NCBI GenBank assembly: GCA_020796225.1
Contig: CM036758.1
Coordinates: 69,639,274 to 69,703,273, forward strand
Direction: 5' to 3'
Length of the DNA: 64,000 nt
Origin: Arion vulgaris
Taxonomy: Eukaryota; Mollusca; Gastropoda; Stylommatophora; Arionidae
Under the pieces are notes generated by a model. The model ran no database searches. It was not told the origin of the DNA and saw only the letters and a list, made by a program, of their open reading frames with translations. A program made the translations under genes and the position numbers. This document shows, piece by piece, positions 20,445-30,749 of the stretch (positions within the stretch are counted from its first letter, which is position 1; every line of letters starts with the position of its first letter).

Positions 20445-21020
20445 GTTCTTCTCTGCTTTTTTGCCGCTAGGCGTAGCAGGTTTAACTGATGATCGGTTTC
20501 CGAGATAATGCACGCTCGGTCGCTTGATATGCTGTGGTATTGTGGAGTTTCAAGATGTCTGTAACTCCATCAATCCATATTTTTTATTGGTTTGCCCTTT
20601 CTCTTGATGATTCCATTTTCAGGTTGTACGCTCTTGTAACTGGTGTATTCGGTTCATTCTGACCAAGTGGCCAAACCATTTGAGTCTCTGTTTTTCAATA
20701 AATCTAATAGCAGGTGTTGTTCCAACTGTTCTTCTAATTTCCTCATTTCTTATATGCTCTCTTCTTGTTTTATTTACTGCTTTCCTCAAGCATCTCATTT
20801 CAAATGTGGTAATTTTCCTTTCTTGTTCTTTTGTCAGTGCCCATGTTTGGCACTGGTAGCATACTGTTGGTATGAAGATTGCATTTATAATCTGTCTTTT
20901 AGTCTCTACTGGAATTGCTGGGTGTTTCAAGATTGTGGTGAGTTGGTAGGTAATGTTGTTGGCTTGCTGGATTGTAGTTTCGATCTCTCTGTCCAGTCTA
21001 CTATCAGATGGGAAGATGTG
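20445..21020 (-). pseudogene. RTE-like LINE ORF2 C-terminal part
   Basis: Minus-strand frame includes IPTVCYQCQTWALTKEQERK, MRCLRKAVNKTRREHIRNEE and LKWFGHLVRM. The order (YGC.TW...R.L..)-(R..IRNEEI)-(WFGH..RM) is diagnostic of the region after the RT core in RTE-like elements. Near 20450 the words VKPATPSG mark the usual protein end. The RT catalytic core is missing; frameshifts after residue 100. Confidence 0.75.
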
Positions 21021-21089
21021 AATTAATATATAAAGCTGAATAATTATTCTCTTGTTTGTTATACAACAAAGGATTTATGGTGATACGTT

Positions 21090-21775
21090 AGACTTTGCTA
21101 ATCATAAAATAAATAAAGCAGGCTCCGACAAAATGAAACATCACAGTAAATGGTACTCAGCTAAGACAAGTACAGCAATTTAAATACCTCGGAGTCCTGG
21201 TAACATCAGATAGCAGATGAATAGCAGGAAAAAAGGGCAGAATATGGATGATGAAAGCACCGTTTCAGAAAATGAGAAACATTATATGCAACAAGTCATT
21301 GTCAATTGAGATCAAAATGAGACTCATACAGTGCTACATAGAACCATTACTGACATACGGATGCGATTCCTGGACAATAAACAAACAGATAAAAAAATAT
21401 ATGAAGGCCACAGAGATGTGGTTTTATAGAAGAATAATGCGAATCCTATAGGCTGCTAAAATGACTAATCTGTAGGTATTGAATGAGATCAAGACAACAG
21501 AGAAAGTTTATCATCAGTATAAGAAAAAGGCAGTCATCATTTTCGGACATGTGACGAGGAAAGGAGGTTTAGAACACATTGTAACAACTGGTAAAATCGA
21601 CTGAAGACGAGACAGAGGAAGACAGAGAGAGAGAGAACCTGACTTCATGGCACTGAAGAGCGTCAACATCTGAGATGATAGCACACACTAGAGACGGAGA
21701 TGTGTGGATATCCATGATCTCCTATGGCAGCCGGCACGACACCTGATGATGATGATGAACAGATAATAAATTGAT
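21090..21775 (+). pseudogene. RTE-like LINE ORF2 3' half with (TGA)n tail
   Basis: The plus strand reads QFKYLGVLVTSDS near 21180, then LIQCYIEPLLTYGCDSWTIN and FYRRIMRIL in the frame 21248-21451, then a decayed end with GRQRERENLTSWH and a GATGATGATGA tail. YLG and YGC-x-(S/T)-W are the landmarks that follow the FADD box in RTE-like RTs; the FADD box itself is not present. It belongs to the same family as 8576-8800. Confidence 0.7.
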
Positions 21776-21832
21776 ATTCTTATCCTGACGCTGTGAGACA
21801 AAACAGGATTAGTGAAAAGAAAAAGATGGTAT
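21776..21832 (+). mobile_element. LINE 3'-terminal scrap
   Basis: TCTTATCCTGACGCTGTGAG and AAAACAGGATTAG match the end of the fragment at 6770-6838. Confidence 0.5.
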
Positions 21833-22220
21833 TAATATTAAACACAGCTAATTTAACAACTAAATAATAGATGTACATTTCTAAGACAGAATGCCCCCCT
21901 GGTAGTATATTTAAAAATCTTAGTATCGTTCTAGTTCGCCTTGACACGATTATGCCGCTTATTATAATCCTGACAAATTTTTGGGGTGAAACTGAAACAG
22001 TTACAACTTTCATTTTCTTTTGTTTTATTTCTGCTGAATATTGCTCAATTAATGTCATTTATTATTCTGCACTGAACATAATTATTAACTTAAGTGTCAA
22101 GTCGTTTTCATATTGCGACATTTGGTGACTCAGATTTTGCGACATTTGGTGACTTCGGTTTAGCATTAAAATCGTGACATATCCATTACATGACGTAGTC
22201 ATCAACAATATTTTTGGGTT

Positions 22221-22432
22221 TTTGTTTTTTCCTGATGCAGAAGCACTTGAGCTTTCAGCTCTTCGGCTCGGTGCCATGGATATCGTGGCCCTTCGGTTCA
22301 GTGCCACGAACACCGTAAATCTGGAGAATCTTTGGTTTTTTTCTGCCAGCCCGCAGAATTGAATCCGCACTCACAGAGGACTTGTCACACCGTCGTCCAA
22401 CTCGCTACGAACACGTTGGGCAGGCGGGCATC
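22221..22432 (-). mobile_element. SINE-E copy
   Basis: Minus strand: head CCCGCCTGCCCAACGTGTTC, B-box-like GGATTCAATTCTGCGGGCTG, then CACCGAGCCGAAGAGCTGAA near the 3' end. The B-box is mutated (TTGAATCC on the plus strand). Confidence 0.7.
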
Positions 22433-22447
22433 AACAACAGTAAATAA

Positions 22448-22640
22448 GTCGTCGATTTTCTAGGCACCATTTATACGTTCAGCAGTTTGCCATTGCTTTC
22501 TGAAAGGTGACGTCCACTTTTACCGTTTGTAAAAATCCAAGAGAACTAATTTGCTTCCATACTTGCCAGCTGCGGAGATTGAACCAGGTACGCTTTGGTT
22601 ATGATCGAGCTTACTACCTCTTAAGCTAGCTACAGACGCT
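22448..22640 (-). mobile_element. SINE-C copy, diverged
   Basis: Recognisable by CAGTTTGCCATTGCTTTCTG and AGGCACCATTTATACG. The tRNA-like head is diverged (ATTGAACCAGG). Confidence 0.65.
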
Positions 22641-22667
22641 CACAGAATTTTCTATAAATGGGTTAAA

Positions 22668-22740
22668 GGTATAGGACTGCCTTCATTGCACCGGGGTTCT
22701 CAATGTCTCCTTCTCTCTCTCGGCAACAATAGCACGCCAC
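22668..22740 (-). mobile_element. SINE-D copy, part 1 (split by the hAT element)
   Basis: CTTCATTGCACCGGGGTTCT through AGCACGCCAC. It continues after the hAT element at 25046-25090 with CACGCCACCTGCCGAAAGTG. Confidence 0.75.
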
Positions 22741-25045
22741 CAGAGCCGGATTAGCACAGTAGCAGAAGTAGCAAATGCTACGGGCCCCGCGCTTTGGGGG
22801 CGCCCCGCGCCTCTGGAGCTAAGTTGTCACTAGTCATAAACAAGGAACCAAGTTTGGGAGGTGGGTAATAATTTCCCTTTCATTTTTTTTTTATTGAGGT
22901 TAGGGCCAAGGTCATGTTTACTCAATTTCGGACTTAATTGGGCGGTCACACTGAGCTCATTAACAACGTAACAGTACTGATTCAGACTGTTCGTCACGGT
23001 TTACGAAAGAAGGATTTGACGATTGGAAAACGCAAATAATTTGTTGAAAGACATGAAGAAAGCACCTCCCATAGACAAGCGATAATTTCTCTGTTAGTTT
23101 GCAAAAGAAAGATGCTCGTGTCGATTCTCAACTTGTAAGCCAAATTGAGACCGAACAAACATATTGGCGGACACTTTTGGAGCGAATTACTTCAGTAATC
23201 CAATTTTTAGCAGAACGAGGTCTTGCATTTCGGGGTAGGGATGAAATTATTGGTTCACCTAATAATGGAAATTAATTAGGTTTGTTGGAATTAATAGCCA
23301 AATTTGCCATTTTTCCTGCTCAGCATATAAATACTTATGCAAATAAAGGAAAAGGACATACATCATACTTATCAAAAACAACATGTGAGGAATTTATCCA
23401 TCTAATTGCATCAAGCTTACTGGATCATATTATTTGCGAAATTAAAAAATGCAACTACTATTCCGTATCACTGGACTCTACTCCAGACATTTCGCATGTG
23501 GACCAACTCACTCTAATAGTGCGCTATGTGTTACCATCTGGACCAGTGGAAAGGTTTGTGAAGTTCTTGGATATGGAAGGTCATACTGCTGAACAACTCG
23601 CCCAAAGTTTACTTGATTTTTAAAGGAAAATGGCATTGATATCAAAGACTGTCGCGGTCAAAGCTATGACAATGCCAGCAACATGAGTGGGAAATACAAC
23701 GGCTTACAAGCACGCATTAAGGAGATAAATAAGTAGGCAGAATACATTCCCTGCTTTGCACATTCACTGAATTTGGTTGCAAAGTGTGCTGCAGAATGTT
23801 GTATAGAAGCATCCATTTTTTCGATTTTGTTGAAAGTCTCTATACATTCTTTCCGCTTCTACCTATCGATGGGGCATTCTTACAAAAGCACTGGAAGATA
23901 CAGGTTCAAAACTCCTGACTTTGAAGAGACTGTCGGACACCAGGTGGTCTTCCCGAGCTGATTCGACAAAAGCACTTTTATGTGGTTTTACCATTATCAA
24001 ACAAGTTTTGGATGACATCTCAAATAACATGGATCAAAAGGTAGAGTGTCGTAATCAAGCGTATGGGCTAGTTTTGGAGATGAGTAAGTTGGAAACGGGA
24101 ATAGTTAGCATTTTATGGAACGGAATTCTAGAACGCTTGCAAGCGTCTAGCGTTTCATTACAGTCACCTGATCAAGACCTTAACACGGGATATGCTCTTT
24201 ATGAATCGTTACACGGGTACGTTCAAGCAATGCGGCCTACATTTTCAGATATTGAGGCCAAAGCCAAAATCCTGACTCACTGTCAAGAATATCAGCAACA
24301 AACTTCACGACGACGCAAGCGAAATACTAAGTACGACGATTTTAGTGGCTCTACTACGCTCGATGAAGTTGTAGAAAATCAAACACCCAAACAAAAATTT
24401 GAAAGTCAGGTGTTTATTGTCATAATTGATAATGTACTCTGCCTTAGCTAAACTCATGGAAGCGTACCATAGAGTGACTGATGTATTTGGAACATTTCGG
24501 CAGTTAAAATCTCTTACAGCAGAAGAGATCTTGAAAAGAACTCCAAATATTGTCAGCTCTTACCAAGAGGATTTGGAAGAAAGCCTAGGCGACGAACTTG
24601 TGCAGTTCGCTGAACTTCTTAAAACTAATGTAGCTGCTGCTATTAGCAACGAAAAGAATGAGGCCCTTGAACTGCAATTTTATAAACTTATAATGGAAAA
24701 TTCATTAGAGTCGTGTTTCCCAAATGTAGAAATAGTCTTACGAATTTACTTGTCTTTAATGATTACTAACTGCAGCGGAGAACGTTCTTTTTCAACATTA
24801 AAGCGTACAAAAAGTGAGTTAAGAAACATGATGGGACAAGATCGTCTAAATAACCTCACCTTAATGAACATTGAATGTAATTTACTTAGAGAAATTGATT
24901 TGTCTAGTATTATCTCTAAATTTGCTCACATTAAATCGAGACAAGTTTGTTTGTAAAATTTATGTTTTATTATTTATTATCATACAAAACCTAGGGCCCG
25001 CGCTAAAATTTGCTACGGGCCCCGCGCTGGTCTAATCCGGCTCTG
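22741..25045 (+). mobile_element. hAT-superfamily DNA transposon, 2305 bp, inactive
   Basis: Perfect 14-bp terminal inverted repeats CAGAGCCGGATTAG (22741-22754 and reverse complement 25032-25045) and a perfect 8-bp target duplication CACGCCAC (22733-22740, 25046-25053). Subterminal GCTACGGGCCCCGCGC occurs at both ends in inverted orientation. It interrupts a SINE-D copy, so it is younger than that SINE. The internal transposase gene is broken. Confidence 0.96.
22990..24955 (+). pseudogene. hAT transposase (TTF-type N-terminus, C-terminal dimerisation domain)
   Basis: Pieces in order: GFDDWK followed, in another frame, by HEESTSHRQA (remains of a TTF-type zinc finger region); ERGLAFRGRDEIIGS and LGLLELIAKF; the catalytic-type SLDSTPDISHVDQLTLIVRY at 23465; QSYDNASNMSGKYNGLQA; and the hAT C-terminal dimerisation block NCSGERSFSTLKRTKSELRN at about 24769. 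Such proteins cut and rejoin DNA in the nucleus. Here there is a TAA at 23273-23275 and several frameshifts (for example between 23600 and 24430), so no functional protein is expected. It resembles the ZMYM1-like group of animal hAT transposases. Confidence 0.92.
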
Positions 25046-25092
25046 CACGCCACCTGCCGAAAGTGTTGTACAAAGCACAAACTCCATCCTGC
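25046..25092 (-). mobile_element. SINE-D copy, part 2
   Basis: Continuation of 22668-22740 on the far side of the hAT insertion; truncated after CAAAGCACAAACTCC. Confidence 0.75.
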
Positions 25093-25249
25093 TCCCAACT
25101 GAAATTCTACTAAACTGCTAAAATATGTGAGTTATCATACAGTGCTTGTCTTATATGCATACAAACAAATGACCGAACGACTTTCATAATATAGGTTCTA
25201 CTCATCTTCATCTCCAGTGTTCTTTTCTTGCAATGTTATTTAACACAGT

Positions 25250-25434
25250 AGCGACGTTCTGAGTTCGAATCAATCTGCGGACAGTTTGGTTGCAAATTGT
25301 TTCGCGCGGATGTTTATAAAAGAACGATGGCACCACCCGTTCAGAAAGCAATGGCAAACCACTGAACGTAATAATGCCTAGAAAAATCACAAACAGCGCT
25401 AACAAGCTGGGGTTGATTTGCAAAGTCCTGTAAT
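25250..25434 (+). mobile_element. SINE-C copy, 5'-truncated
   Basis: Begins at GCGACGTTCTGAGTTCGAAT just upstream of the B-box and ends AAGTCCTGTAA, where the Penelope-like arm begins. Confidence 0.75.
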
Positions 25435-25447
25435 ATTCAGTATATAT

Positions 25448-25622
25448 ATATGGAACTGCAGTAAAACTATTTGATTGGCAAAATACGTAATTACAAAGTA
25501 CTGTAGTTTTACAAATTACAAAACAATGACAAAATACAGCAACGTTTCGACCAACAAGGCCTTTATCAAGCAAACGAACAAACAGGAGTGACAAATTAAA
25601 ATGAAACACAAAGGACGACCAA
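25448..25622 (-). mobile_element. Penelope-like element terminal region, left arm
   Basis: On the minus strand: CTTGATAAAGGCCTTGTTGG then TCGAAACGTTGCTGTATTTT. This layout, (C)TGATRA - short hairpin - GAAAC, is the core order of a type I hammerhead ribozyme, a motif known in Penelope-like retroelement termini. The core is imperfect (TTGATAA for CTGATGA). Its mirror copy lies at 25930-26074. Confidence 0.55.
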
Positions 25623-25929
25623 ACACAAACGTATCCAAGGAAAATCTGGAATAAAACGAATAACGAAATAAATGTAACACAAAAAACACACATAAAAACT
25701 AGAAATAGAACGGAAAGAAACAATGAAACATCTAGTAGAATATATAACTTGAATACATGCAACATATACCCATATAGATTACAAAACATGGGAAGAGAAA
25801 GTACTAAGAAGCATAAGAATGTAATACGTTGAGCCGCGTGGTCGCAAGGTACCATACAAAGAAATCAACCGATTCTCCAGAGCAAATCGACTACGATCAT
25901 CCGAGGAACATGATCGGATAGCTGTGAAT

Positions 25930-26074
25930 GACACGTCCTTTGTGTTTCATTTTAATTTGTCACTCCTGTTTGTTCGTTTGCTTGATAAAGGCCTTGTTAG
26001 TCGAAACGTTGCTGTATTTTGTCATTGTTTTTGTAATTTGTAAAACTACAGTACTTTGTAATTACGTATTTTGC
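25930..26074 (+). mobile_element. Penelope-like element terminal region, right arm (inverted)
   Basis: Reverse complement of the left arm over roughly 145 bases (ACGTCCTTTGTGTTTCATTT to ACGTATTTTGCCA). The interval 25623-25929 is unique to this locus. Inverted partial copies are a known feature of Penelope-like insertions. Confidence 0.6.
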
Positions 26075-26076
26075 CA

Positions 26077-26108
26077 AAGTCCTGTAAAGGATTTGCAATT
26101 AACTTGTA
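26077..26108 (+). mobile_element. SINE-C 3' end scrap
   Basis: AAAGTCCTGTAAAGGATTTG plus CAATTAACTTGT; no head. With the copy ending at 25434 it brackets the Penelope-like insertion, so both may be one SINE-C interrupted by it. Confidence 0.55.
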
Positions 26109-26149
26109 AAGACCCGTGTAGACCTTGTAGAACAAACTACGTGATGTAA

Positions 26150-26405
26150 AGAGAGCCGCATTAGTGTAGTTGTTAGTGAACCCGTTTCTTATGTTAGTGG
26201 TTAGGGTTCACTTCCACAGTCGACGTGGACATTTTTCCCACCGTAACGTCTCTCAAGTCGATCCAGCTTCAATTGGATACCAGAAAAAGCACTAGGAAGT
26301 AAAGGCGGCCGGCGTGATGCTGACCACATCACCCACCGTGTGCCAACGGTCAATAAAAATGCATGTCTAACACAGCATTACGTTATATATCACGTGGTAT
26401 AAAAA
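26150..26405 (+). mobile_element. SINE-F copy, full length
   Basis: tRNA-like head with TTAGTGTAGTTGTTAGTG (A-box-like) and TTAGGGTTCACTTCC (B-box-like), then GGCCGGCGTGATGCTGACCA, CATCACCCACCGTGTGCCAA and CGGTCAATAAAAATGC. Partial copies at 34168 and 56590. Confidence 0.65.
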
Positions 26406-26406
26406 A

Positions 26407-26998
26407 GGTTCCTTAACCTAATGTTAACCCTTAATCACATGTTAACCATTAACCTAATGTTAACCATTAACCTAATGTTAACCCTTAACCTAATATTAAC
26501 CATTAACCTAATGTTAACCATTAACCTAATGCTAACCCTTAACCTAATGTTAAGCCTTAACCACATGTTAACCCTTAACCTAATGTTAACCCTTAACCAC
26601 ATGTTAACCCTTAACCACATGTTAACCATTAACCTAATGTTAACCATTAACCGCATGTTAACCATTAACCTAATGTTAACCCTTAACCTAATGTTAACCA
26701 TTAACCTAATGTTAACACTTAACCTAATGTTAACCCTTAACCTAATGTTAACCATTAACCTAATGTTAACCCTTAACCTAATGTTAACCATTAACCTAAT
26801 GTTAACCTTTAACCTAATGTTAACCATTAACCTAAGTTAACCATTAACCTAATGTTAACCTTTAACCTAATGTTAACCATTAACCTAATGTTAACCCTTA
26901 ACCTAATGTTAACCATTAACCTAAGTTAACCATTAACCTAATGTTAACCTTTAACCTAATGTTAACCTTTAACCTAATGTTAACCATTAACCTAATGT
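26407..26998 (+). repeat. 18-bp minisatellite, about 33 copies
   Basis: Unit CATTAACCTAATGTTAAC with variants CCCTTAACC, ACCACATG and a few 17-bp units. As 18 is a multiple of three, both strands stay open (139 and 130 codons), which has no coding meaning. Confidence 0.95.
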
Positions 26999-27095
26999 GA
27001 TGTAAAATATATTGTCTCCTGAGACAAAGAAACCAATTAATAAATGAATTACGGCAGTGCTTTGTTTCTAGAATGTGTTTCTCTTTATATGATCA

Positions 27096-27361
27096 CCCAT
27101 GTGGTGCTGGTGTCCGCAAGGGGAGCAAAGAATAGTAACACTGCGACCTACAAGGCATGTCGTAAGAGGCGACTGAGGTAGGGGCCTAGAGAAGCTACCC
27201 TAGTAAATAAAAGCGTCGCAGAAATCGGATGTGCTGACCTACTTGTAGACGCAGAACTAGCACAACGTACAATAGCTCTTAGGCTCGGATCACATACAAA
27301 TCACAAAGAGGAGTTAACAAGTGGTCGATATGAAGTGCTGGAAGAAGAAGACGAAGAAGAT
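27096..27361 (+). mobile_element. SINE-B copy, full length
   Basis: Starts near CATGTGGTGCTGGTGTCCGC and ends GAAGAAGAAGACGAAGAAG. A good reference copy. Confidence 0.8.
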
Positions 27362-27614
27362 TTAAATGACAGAATGACAATGTCATATTTCAAAGTGCGG
27401 ATCTTTCAATATGAAAAATGTTCGTAGATTCAGTGTTCCCGTTCCCCGTCTCTGGTATCACTCAATTTGCAATAAAGTGTCGGAGAAATAACATCGCGTA
27501 TTCCTGTCTTGCTCCAAGTTTCTATAGAACTGTTTGGGATGAGTTAATTATGTTACAGGAGAAGTCTAGATAGAAAAGGACTATGATATTGGCCATGCTC
27601 TGTAGTATACTGTA
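27362..27614. other. Unassigned DNA between two SINE-B copies
   Basis: Nothing supportable. Confidence 0.4.
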
Positions 27615-27822
27615 GCGCCCGTGTGTTTCCGCATCCAGAAGGGTAGCAAAAAATACTAACACTACGAACTACAAGGCATGTCGTAGGAGGCGACTTATGT
27701 AGAGGTCATGGGATGCTTCCCTAGTAAATAAAAAGCGTTGCAGAAATAGGATGTGTTGGCCTACTTGTAGGCGTATAGCTGGCACAGAGTGAGTGCAATC
27801 GTTCTTAGGCTCAGATCACAGT
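27615..27822 (+). mobile_element. SINE-B copy, 3'-truncated
   Basis: Stops after TCTTAGGCTCAGATCACA; no GAA tail. Confidence 0.75.
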
Positions 27823-28059
27823 ATAAAGTAGTTGTTTTAGTATTCTCCAGAGCGACATCAGCTAACAAAGTCAAACCATGTCAGACTTTCTATGGATGTC
27901 CAGGTCTTTTCCCATCTGCTGCCCATCGGGGGGCTGTTCTAGTCATTGTTTTTAATGGCATATGACATACATGACTAACCAAACTCTATTTTAGTTTTTT
28001 AGTAATGGTCTCCAGTGATGTAAAGTTTTATTTTTTAAAGCTCTGTATTGGATATAATC

Positions 28060-30125
28060 AGTTATCAGTTATATGAGGACTATCATCATAGCACTCCGGA
28101 CATGTCCATAGGTGCTCCGATCTCCGCATCAGCAAATCCAGCAGCGTCCAGCGACCCAACACGCCAGTTCGATGTTGATTAATCAATCTCTTTGCATATT
28201 TAGTATGTCGTTCTTTCGGGCTGCACCAATATTGACACCCATCTCTTTCAATCTGGTCAGCGAGTGGGATTACAGCCCTGAAACTCCTCTGTTCGGAAAG
28301 ACTCTCTCAATGCTTGAAGAATGTCACTTCGATCCATTGCAGCTCCTCTGATATTGTAGCTAAGCCAGCCAATCTATCAGCTCGTTCATTATCCCTAACT
28401 CCTGTGTGCCCAGGGACAAAAATAAAGGTGATTTCTCTGATCATTGTCTGTACCAGTACTCCACCAAGTTGCGTCTCACCATACCTGATTCGACTTTACG
28501 AATCATGCTCATGGAGTCACTGAGTATGAAAACACGAGAGTAATTGTGAGATGCCAACCAGTTCACCGTCTCCGTAACCGCCGAACCTCCATTGTCAAGC
28601 TACTTGTGGTTGTTGCGTAGGCCCCACTGGCCTCTCTTATTATTTTTCCTCCTGAGCGTGCTGAAAAGCCCACGCACAGCGTTGTTGACGAAGGACTGAA
28701 CCATCGGTGTAAATAACTAAATCTGTATCATTGATGGTGTCATTCAAGAGAGCCTGCACCTCCACGTTTAGCAGTGAAAGATTATTTTGTTCGCAGTTTT
28801 TCTTAATATATGTAATAACGGTGAAAACAGTCTGAAATTGAGGTGGCACAGCAATCCATTCCTCTCCTGTTTCAATTCCAGAAGGATCACATATTTTCCT
28901 AAGCGTATCTTGCGCCTGACTCAGCCATGATCTGCCTCTCTTGAGTCTACACCCTTTCTCCTTAATGAGTTCTTCATGGAGAGGATGTTCCTTGTTTGCA
29001 TTGATTCTTAGATATGATCGAACCCTCCAAGTTTCAATTCTGTTAGCAATAGTTGGGAGATCAAGAAGGAATCGCATAGACACTCCTGGTGTATCTTTGG
29101 TGCATCCCAGAATGATGCGCATAGCCTCATTCTGAATTCTTTCCAGTCTCACTGTTTGCGTAGGACTAATTGTTAGGAGAGCGCATGCATATTCTATACA
29201 TGACAGAACAATACCTTGGTACAAGAGCACAAGTAGGCGTTGCTCAATGTTAGCAGCCGCCATGATTCTCAGTGCGGATAGTGCGTTGCGAGCCTTGGCA
29301 ATAACTTGGTCGATATGGTCCCTAAAGCATAGACTGCGATCAAATTTTACACCCAAATAACTCATAGATGCTGTTCGGGTGAGTGTATGGCCATCTAACG
29401 TAACATGTGGTGTGTCAGACGTCACAATGTGATTATTTAGGGAGAACCATGATAGTACAGCTTTGGTATGGTTTATCGTTGCACCAGAAACATCACACCA
29501 GGTAATTATGCGGTTCAGTTCTTCCTGGAGTTTATTAGCAATTTCATCCCTGTTTCTCCCTGTCTGTACACCATGATGTCGTCTGCAAATGACAGTGTTC
29601 GTCCCCTGCCAGATAATTGCTGCTTCGTAATCATTATGGTGAATACATTGAATAGTACCGGAGATAGTGGAGACCCCTGGGGTAGGCCCGGTGAAATTTT
29701 TGTCTGCACAGAGTACCAATTACCACACCTGAGTGCCACTTTCTTCTCGAACAGGGCCCTTGCAATCCATCTTATGAGCAATGTATCGATTGTGAGTAGC
29801 GTGAGCATTTGTATAACGTATGTGATTGGAACTTTGCTGTAAGCATCCTCGAGATCTAGTACAACAGCCCAAGTCTCCAAACCAGCCTGGAAGCCTTCAA
29901 AGACGTCATAGGAAAAGATCGATGCATTACACCAAGTTTCTTTATTCCGCCTGTATGCGCCGAGGGTGGAAGGAAACATGCGACGTTCCTCCAAATCCCG
30001 ATCGAGCCTACATGCCACTAACTTTTCCAGAAGCTTGCCCACCGTGTTCTGCACTGCAATTATTCTAAAACCGCTTATGTGTTTGTGATTCTTGTTAGGT
30101 TTTGCAAGTGGTATTAATATTTGGA
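28060..30125 (-). mobile_element. RNase H-type non-LTR retrotransposon (I/Jockey group), 5'-truncated
   Basis: Minus-strand element with an RT core, RNase H domain and a C-terminal CPEC knuckle, ending near 28060. The 5' part (endonuclease, ORF1) is cut away at about 30130 by another LINE fragment. The last 60 or so bases of its frame (AGATCGGAGCACCTATGG ... ATGATGATAGTCCT) are homologous to the 3' tail of SINE-A. A relative of the same end lies at 3555-3790. Confidence 0.88.
28110..30125 (-). pseudogene. LINE ORF2: reverse transcriptase plus RNase H, broken
   Basis: From the N-terminal side: PLAKPNKNHKHISGFRIIAV and VGKLLEKLVACRL (RT block 1-2), VLDLEDAYSKV, PGLPQGSPLSPVLFNV, and the catalytic FADD at 29578-29589. 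A frameshift near 29570 moves the reading to the 28640-29719 frame, which holds YLGVKFDRSLCFRDHI and the thumb region. RNase H follows: IYTDGS near 28710, then after another frameshift LSDSMSMIRKVESG and FVPGHTGVRDNERADRLA. It ends INQHRTGVLGRWTLLDLL and SEHLWTCPEC. Such proteins copy the element's RNA onto nicked chromosomal DNA. The catalytic RT Asp pair is preserved, but at least three frameshifts and a stop make it inactive. Confidence 0.9.
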
Positions 30126-30133
30126 TATAATAT

Positions 30134-30650
30134 TTGGCCAGAAGATGTAGATATATATATCATCATCATCATCAAGTAGCTTGTCCCTTCCAGAACTTAG
30201 CTCCCATGACAGCATTCCTAAAAATAACTTTGTTCTGTGCAAGTTTGCCGGCGTTAGCAGCAGTCATTCTCAGATCGTCAATGACATCCTTCACCCATCG
30301 TCTTCTAGGTTTTCCTCTCTTTCTTCTTCCAGGCACCATTCCTTCCAAAATTAATTTCACCAGGCATTCATATCGTTTGATGTGTCCGAAATATTTAATT
30401 TTCCTTGTTTTTATGCTTTGTAATAGCCAGCTCTCTTTAATATCAAGCTGTTGCAGAACAGAAGCGTTTGTTCTTTTCTCTATCCATGATATTCTAAGTA
30501 CTCTTCTGTAGCATTTGCATTCAAAGGCATTAATGATCTTCTCCGCCGCTTTGTCAATGTTCCATGTCTCACAACCATATGTTGCCAAGAGAAAAACGCA
30601 GTCTCGTAAACACGTGATTTTTGTCCTTATGTCAGTTTCCTTCCACAGGT
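30134..30650 (-). pseudogene. RTE-like LINE ORF2 C-terminal part with (TGATGA) tail
   Basis: Minus-strand frame: ATYGCETWNIDKAAEKIINA, CYRRVLRISWIEKRTNASVL, KIKYFGHIKRY and GRRKRGKPRRRWVKDVIDDL. Motif order as in RTE-like ORF2 tails. The 3' tail is the ATC triplet run at 30158-30172 (TGA triplets on the coding strand). A sister copy lies at 48715-49155. It appears to have landed in, or joined to, the RNase H LINE at 30125. Confidence 0.78.
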
Positions 30651-30684
30651 ACTTTTAGTTCTTTTAGTTTTTGCAAAGCAATGG

Positions 30685-30687
<3 letters not shown>

Positions 30688-30743
<56 letters not shown>
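30688..30743 (+). repeat. (AT)n microsatellite
   Basis: Pure AT run directly abutting the left end of the mariner MITE. Confidence 0.95.

Positions 30744-30749
<6 letters not shown>

Noticed and set aside
22741..25045. Domesticated hAT-derived host gene
   Set aside because: Intact terminal repeats and target duplication with a broken frame indicate a dead transposon, not an exapted gene.
25208..25855. 215-residue hydrophobic membrane protein (minus strand)
   Set aside because: It spans a SINE-C copy and the Penelope-like arm; the hydrophobic stretch comes from T-rich antisense repeat sequence.
26421..26840. Leucine-rich 139-residue protein and a 130-residue protein on the opposite strand
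   Set aside because: Artefacts of the 18-bp array.
26407..26998. Telomere
   Set aside because: No TTAGGG-type hexamer repeat; the array is internal and has an 18-bp period.
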